In this document: positions 6,163 through 8,449 of the stretch, one piece after another | Layout: each line of letters opens with the position of its first letter | Position numbering within the stretch: position 1 is the first letter of the stretch | Assembly (NCBI GenBank): GCA_017302755.1 | Contig: JAFLCR010000095.1 | Coordinates: 1 to 8,449 of the forward strand | Reading direction: 5' to 3' | Source: Alphaproteobacteria bacterium | GTDB lineage: Bacteria > Pseudomonadota > Alphaproteobacteria > Rickettsiales > JAFLCR01 | DNA: 8,449 bases | The notes under the pieces: generated by a model | What the model saw: the letters and a program-made list of their open reading frames with translations, nothing else | Database searches by the model: none | Told to the model about the DNA's origin: nothing | Made by a program: the position numbers and the translations under genes

Positions 6163-6597
6163 ATGTCCGCCGCACGCATCATGATCCTGAACGGGCCGAA
6201 CCTTAACCTGCTGGGGATGCGCGAGCCTGAAATCTACGGCAAGGATACCCTCGCCGACATCCAGGCTCTATGCGAGAAAACGGCTGAAGCGCATGGGCTT
6301 AGCATCGATTTCCGGCAAAGCAACCTCGAGGGCGAGCTCGTGAACGCCATCCAGGAATGCCGAAGCGGCTATGGCGGGCTTATCCTCAACGCCGCCGCCT
6401 TCACCCATACGTCGGTGGCCATTCTGGATGCGCTGAAAACACTGACGATTCCCGTGATCGAAGTGCATCTTTCCAATCCGCACCGGCGGGAGGAATTCCG
6501 TCACCATTCCTTTGTATCGCTCGCGGCGAGGGGCATCATCTGCGGGCTGGGAGCAAAAGGCTATGCCCTGGCGATTGAGGCACTGGCGAAATCATGA
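6163..6597 (+). CDS. aroQ: Type II 3-dehydroquinate dehydratase
   Basis: Third step of the shikimate pathway: dehydrates 3-dehydroquinate to 3-dehydroshikimate; a cytoplasmic dodecamer in known members. From ATG 6163 it is 144 residues, the usual size. Seen: ILNGPNLNLLGMREPEIYG at 8-26, with R20 and Y25 expected to be catalytic; QSNLEGELV at 52-60; NAAAFTHTSVAILDAL at 76-91; and IEVHLSNPHRREEFRHHS at 99-116, with E100 and H102. Starts at TTG 6148 or ATG 6181 are possible. None has a strong ribosome site, and ATG 6163 best matches family length. Its TGA overlaps the ATG of the next gene (ATGA). Type II AroQ is not related to type I AroD. Confidence 0.95.
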   Translation: MSAARIMILNGPNLNLLGMREPEIYGKDTLADIQALCEKTAEAHGLSIDFRQSNLEGELVNAIQECRSGYGGLILNAAAFTHTSVAILDALKTLTIPVIEVHLSNPHRREEFRHHSFVSLAARGIICGLGAKGYALAIEALAKS

Positions 6598-7274
6598 CCA
6601 TCAAAGTCGGCCATCGCGGCGCAGCGGGCCATGAGCCGGAGAATACGCTGCGATCTTTCCAGAAAGCTATCGATTTCGGGGTCGATATGATTGAATGCGA
6701 CGTGCATTCGACTGGCGACGGTGAGGTGGTGGTGATCCACGATGACCGGGTGGACCGCACCACCAACGGCAAAGGCAAAGTCTCGCAGATGACTCTGGCG
6801 GAACTGAAACAGCTTGATGCGGGCAAGGGCGAGCGCATTGCCACCTTGGGCGAAGCGCTCGATTTCGTAGCCGGAAAATGCAAGTTGATCATCGAGATCA
6901 AGGATCGCGCCTCCGCTGTTCCGGTAGCGGAAATCATCAAGGAAAAAGTCTTGAATAAGGTGATCGACTGGCAGGACGTGCTGGTCGAATCCTTCGACCA
7001 TCATCAGATCCTGGCGGTAAAACGTCATGAGCCGCGCATTCCCATCGCGCCGATACTGGGCGGCATGCCGATCGGCTATGCCGCTTTTGCCGACGACCTG
7101 CCCTGCGAGGCCATCAGCATCTGCGTTCACAACCTGACGCCGGAATTCGTAGCTGATGCAAGAAACCGCGGCAAAGCCGTCTATGTCTGGACCGCCAACC
7201 ATGCCGACGACATCGCCCACGCCTACAGCATGGGCGTCGACGGCATCACCAGCGATTATCCGGACAGGCTCTAG
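6594..7274 (+). CDS. Glycerophosphodiester phosphodiesterase, UgpQ-like
   Basis: Hydrolyses glycerophosphodiesters from phospholipid turnover to glycerol 3-phosphate and an alcohol. It has 226 residues and no signal peptide, so it is a cytoplasmic UgpQ-type rather than periplasmic GlpQ. The TIM-barrel signatures are intact: GHRGAAGHEPENT at 6-18 (H7, R8, E16, N17), IECDVHSTGDGEVVVIHDD at 33-51 (metal ligands E34 and D36, catalytic H49), LIIEIKD mid-protein, and VYVWTANHADD then GVDGITSDYPDRL at the end. The start ATG 6594 overlaps the aroQ stop by 4 nt, so it is co-transcribed and probably translationally coupled with aroQ. The functional tie between them is not evident. Its stop TAG (7272-7274) interlocks with that of the opposing gene. 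There is no transporter gene next to it. Confidence 0.92.
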   Translation: MTIKVGHRGAAGHEPENTLRSFQKAIDFGVDMIECDVHSTGDGEVVVIHDDRVDRTTNGKGKVSQMTLAELKQLDAGKGERIATLGEALDFVAGKCKLIIEIKDRASAVPVAEIIKEKVLNKVIDWQDVLVESFDHHQILAVKRHEPRIPIAPILGGMPIGYAAFADDLPCEAISICVHNLTPEFVADARNRGKAVYVWTANHADDIAHAYSMGVDGITSDYPDRL

Positions 7275-7603
7275 ATCTTCGCGAACATCAGATAACATGC
7301 CCCGACCATCATTGCGAACGCGGCCACATGGTTCCAGCGTAGCGCCTCGCCGAGATAAAGGACGCTGAACACCGCAAAGACTGATAAGGTAATGATTTCC
7401 TGAATTACCTTGAGCTGCGCTCCCGTGAACTGGCCGTAGCCCAGCCGGTTGGCAGGCACCTGAAGCGCATATTCGGGCAGCGCGATCAGCCAGCTGATGA
7501 GGATGACCTTCCAGAGCGCCACGTCTTTGTATTTGAGATGGCCGTACCAGGCGAGGGTCATGAAGATGTTGGAGGCAATAAGCAGAAGGATTGTGGGCAT
7601 CAT
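7271..7603 (-). CDS. Small DUF486/DMT-superfamily membrane protein
   Basis: A 110-residue integral membrane protein of unknown function. I recognise it as DUF486-like, a small relative of the drug/metabolite transporter superfamily, from SNIFMTLAWYGHLK near the start, SWLIALPEYALQVPANR with GYGQF in the middle, and the LYLGEALRWNH then GACYLMFAK ending. Four hydrophobic segments are visible, near 3-19, 31-47, 66-83 and 91-108, as in small multidrug-resistance-type proteins that act as dimers. Transport activity is not shown by the sequence. Two tandem ATG codons (7603 and 7600) follow AAGGA (7612-7608); spacing of 4 or 7 nt favours the second slightly. It is divergent from aat across 43 bp. 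Confidence 0.85.
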   Translation of the reverse strand: MMPTILLLIASNIFMTLAWYGHLKYKDVALWKVILISWLIALPEYALQVPANRLGYGQFTGAQLKVIQEIITLSVFAVFSVLYLGEALRWNHVAAFAMMVGACYLMFAKI

Positions 7604-7646
7604 ATTATCCTTGATGGAATCGTCCCCGTCATAGCATGTTCCTGGG

Positions 7647-8276
7647 ATGGTTCAGAACCCTGAAATCACGCCAGAGCTGGTGCTGGGCGCCTACACGCTC
7701 GGTCTGTTCCCCATGGCGCCGAGCGCCAGCGCGCGCGAGCTGTACTGGTTCAACCCCGAAAAGCGGGGCGTGCTACCGCTGGCGGAATTCCACATGCCGC
7801 GTTCGCTCAGGAAGTTTCTTCATAAGCATCCTTTTACCTACTCGGCGGACATGGCGTTCGAGCAGGTGATCCAGGCTTGCGCTGAAGTCAACGAGGGCCG
7901 CAAGGACACCTGGATCAACCCAGAAATCATTGCGCTTTACTGCGAACTGGCGCGCCGCGGCCATGCGCATTCCATTGAAACCTGGCAAGACGGCAAGCTG
8001 GTGGGCGGGCTTTACGGGGTTTCACTCGGCGGGGCGTTTTTCGGCGAAAGCATGTTCAGCCGCGCCACCAACGCCAGCAAAGCGGCACTTACCGTTCTCG
8101 TGCAGGCGCTGCGTCGCGCCGGTTTTACGCTGCTCGACACGCAGTTTCTAAACCGCACCCTCGCCCAGTTTGGGGCCGTGGAAATCTCGCGGGAAAACTA
8201 CATGCAACAGCTAGAAGAAGCACTCGCCGCTGATATACGTTTCCCTGAAGCTGGCTCGATAATGTTGTATATATAG
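7647..8276 (+). CDS. aat: Leucyl/phenylalanyl-tRNA-protein transferase
   Basis: Moves Leu or Phe from aminoacyl-tRNA to N-terminal Lys or Arg of proteins, marking them for ClpS/ClpAP degradation (bacterial N-degron pathway). The protein has 209 residues, near the usual length. Seen: AYTLGLFPMA at 15-24; YWFNPEKRGVLPL at 33-45; FHMPRSLRKF at 48-57; TWINPEI at 88-94; GHAHSIETW at 105-113; then GGLYGVSLGGAFFGESMFSR (120-139) and NASKAAL; and LLDTQF at 162-167 with the expected catalytic D164 and Q166. One oddity: family members usually have His a few residues after this motif (E. coli FLNDH), but here the segment is FLNRTLAQFGA, with Thr at 171 where His is aligned. ATG 7647 fits the family N-terminus, though no good ribosome site is visible. 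The promoter is not evident in the 43-bp gap to the divergent gene. Confidence 0.95.
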   Translation: MVQNPEITPELVLGAYTLGLFPMAPSASARELYWFNPEKRGVLPLAEFHMPRSLRKFLHKHPFTYSADMAFEQVIQACAEVNEGRKDTWINPEIIALYCELARRGHAHSIETWQDGKLVGGLYGVSLGGAFFGESMFSRATNASKAALTVLVQALRRAGFTLLDTQFLNRTLAQFGAVEISRENYMQQLEEALAADIRFPEAGSIMLYI

Positions 8277-8351
8277 AAATATCAATTGGTTGTTTAGGCT
8301 TCGAGCAATACAAATCTAACCATAACTTAATAATATTTATAGTTTTTGCCG

Positions 8352-8376
8352 TATAATGGTTACACAAATTAAACCA
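8352..8376 (+). promoter_or_regulatory. Candidate -10 TATAAT with inverted repeat in AT-rich gap
   Basis: A perfect TATAAT (8352-8357) lies in the AT-rich region after aat. The -35 at normal spacing (8329-8334, AATAAT) is a poor match, so an activator may be needed if this is a promoter. An inverted repeat TGGTT-N10-AACCA (8357-8376) overlaps the -10 edge and expected start point, the position of a repressor operator. Upstream, 8277-8350 holds no gene or T-tailed terminator for aat. Confidence 0.4.
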
Positions 8377-8390
8377 TCCACGGCTTTCTT

Positions 8391-8449
8391 GTGCTCGTCA
8401 ATCCCGCCGTTCAGGTGCCCGCGCAGATGCTCCCCAACCAGGTGAGCCC
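8391..8449 (+). CDS. Possible 5' end of a gene running off the right edge
   Basis: From GTG 8391 the frame is open to the window end, reading (M)LVNPAVQVPAQMLPNQVS; a second in-frame start, ATG 8427, follows. Base composition returns to GC-rich exactly here after the AT-rich gap, and a TATAAT lies about 35 nt upstream. The ribosome site is weak. About 20 residues are too few to name a product, and a chance open frame is quite possible. Confidence 0.3.
   Translation, partial: MLVNPAVQVPAQMLPNQVS

Overview
The window reads as a compact, GC-rich stretch of an alphaproteobacterial chromosome, ordinary housekeeping DNA rather than an island. The evidence is a full CtrA-type box (TTAA-N7-TTAAC) in an upstream region, a glutamate-cysteine ligase of the 'ferrooxidans' type, an IspB-like long-chain prenyl synthase, an Aat aminoacyl transferase and alphaproteobacterial-looking protein sequences. 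This is inferred from sequence character and remembered family features, not from a search. I see no insertion sequence, phage gene, CRISPR array or rRNA.

Layout, left to right: the 3' part of gshA (+, open at the left edge) meets a 129-aa unknown gene (-) tail to tail, with stop codons sharing one TTAA. An intergenic region of about 190 bp holds a good extended -10 promoter for the unknown gene and the CtrA-like box, and separates it from a divergent polyprenyl diphosphate synthase gene (+). Next comes a tRNA-Pro(CGG) gene (+) with an imperfect hairpin on each side.

A four-gene leftward chain follows (6098 down to 3034): thiS, thiG, an ArnT/GT39-type membrane glycosyltransferase and a PAP2/LpxE-like lipid phosphatase. 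All three junctions overlap by 4 to 8 nt, so the chain is almost certainly one transcript. It joins thiazole synthesis for thiamine to envelope-lipid modification.

To the right, aroQ and a glycerophosphodiester phosphodiesterase gene (+) overlap by ATGA. The latter meets a small DUF486/DMT-type membrane protein gene (-), again with stops sharing a palindrome (CTAG). Divergent from it is aat (+), the N-degron leucyl/phenylalanyl transferase. The window ends in about 170 bp of distinctly AT-rich DNA with a perfect TATAAT hexamer and an operator-like inverted repeat, possibly serving a gene that begins at the right edge.

I did not find a clear undescribed system. The points most worth a second look are the CtrA-box/unknown-gene pair and the tight coupling of thiSG to a lipid-modification gene pair.
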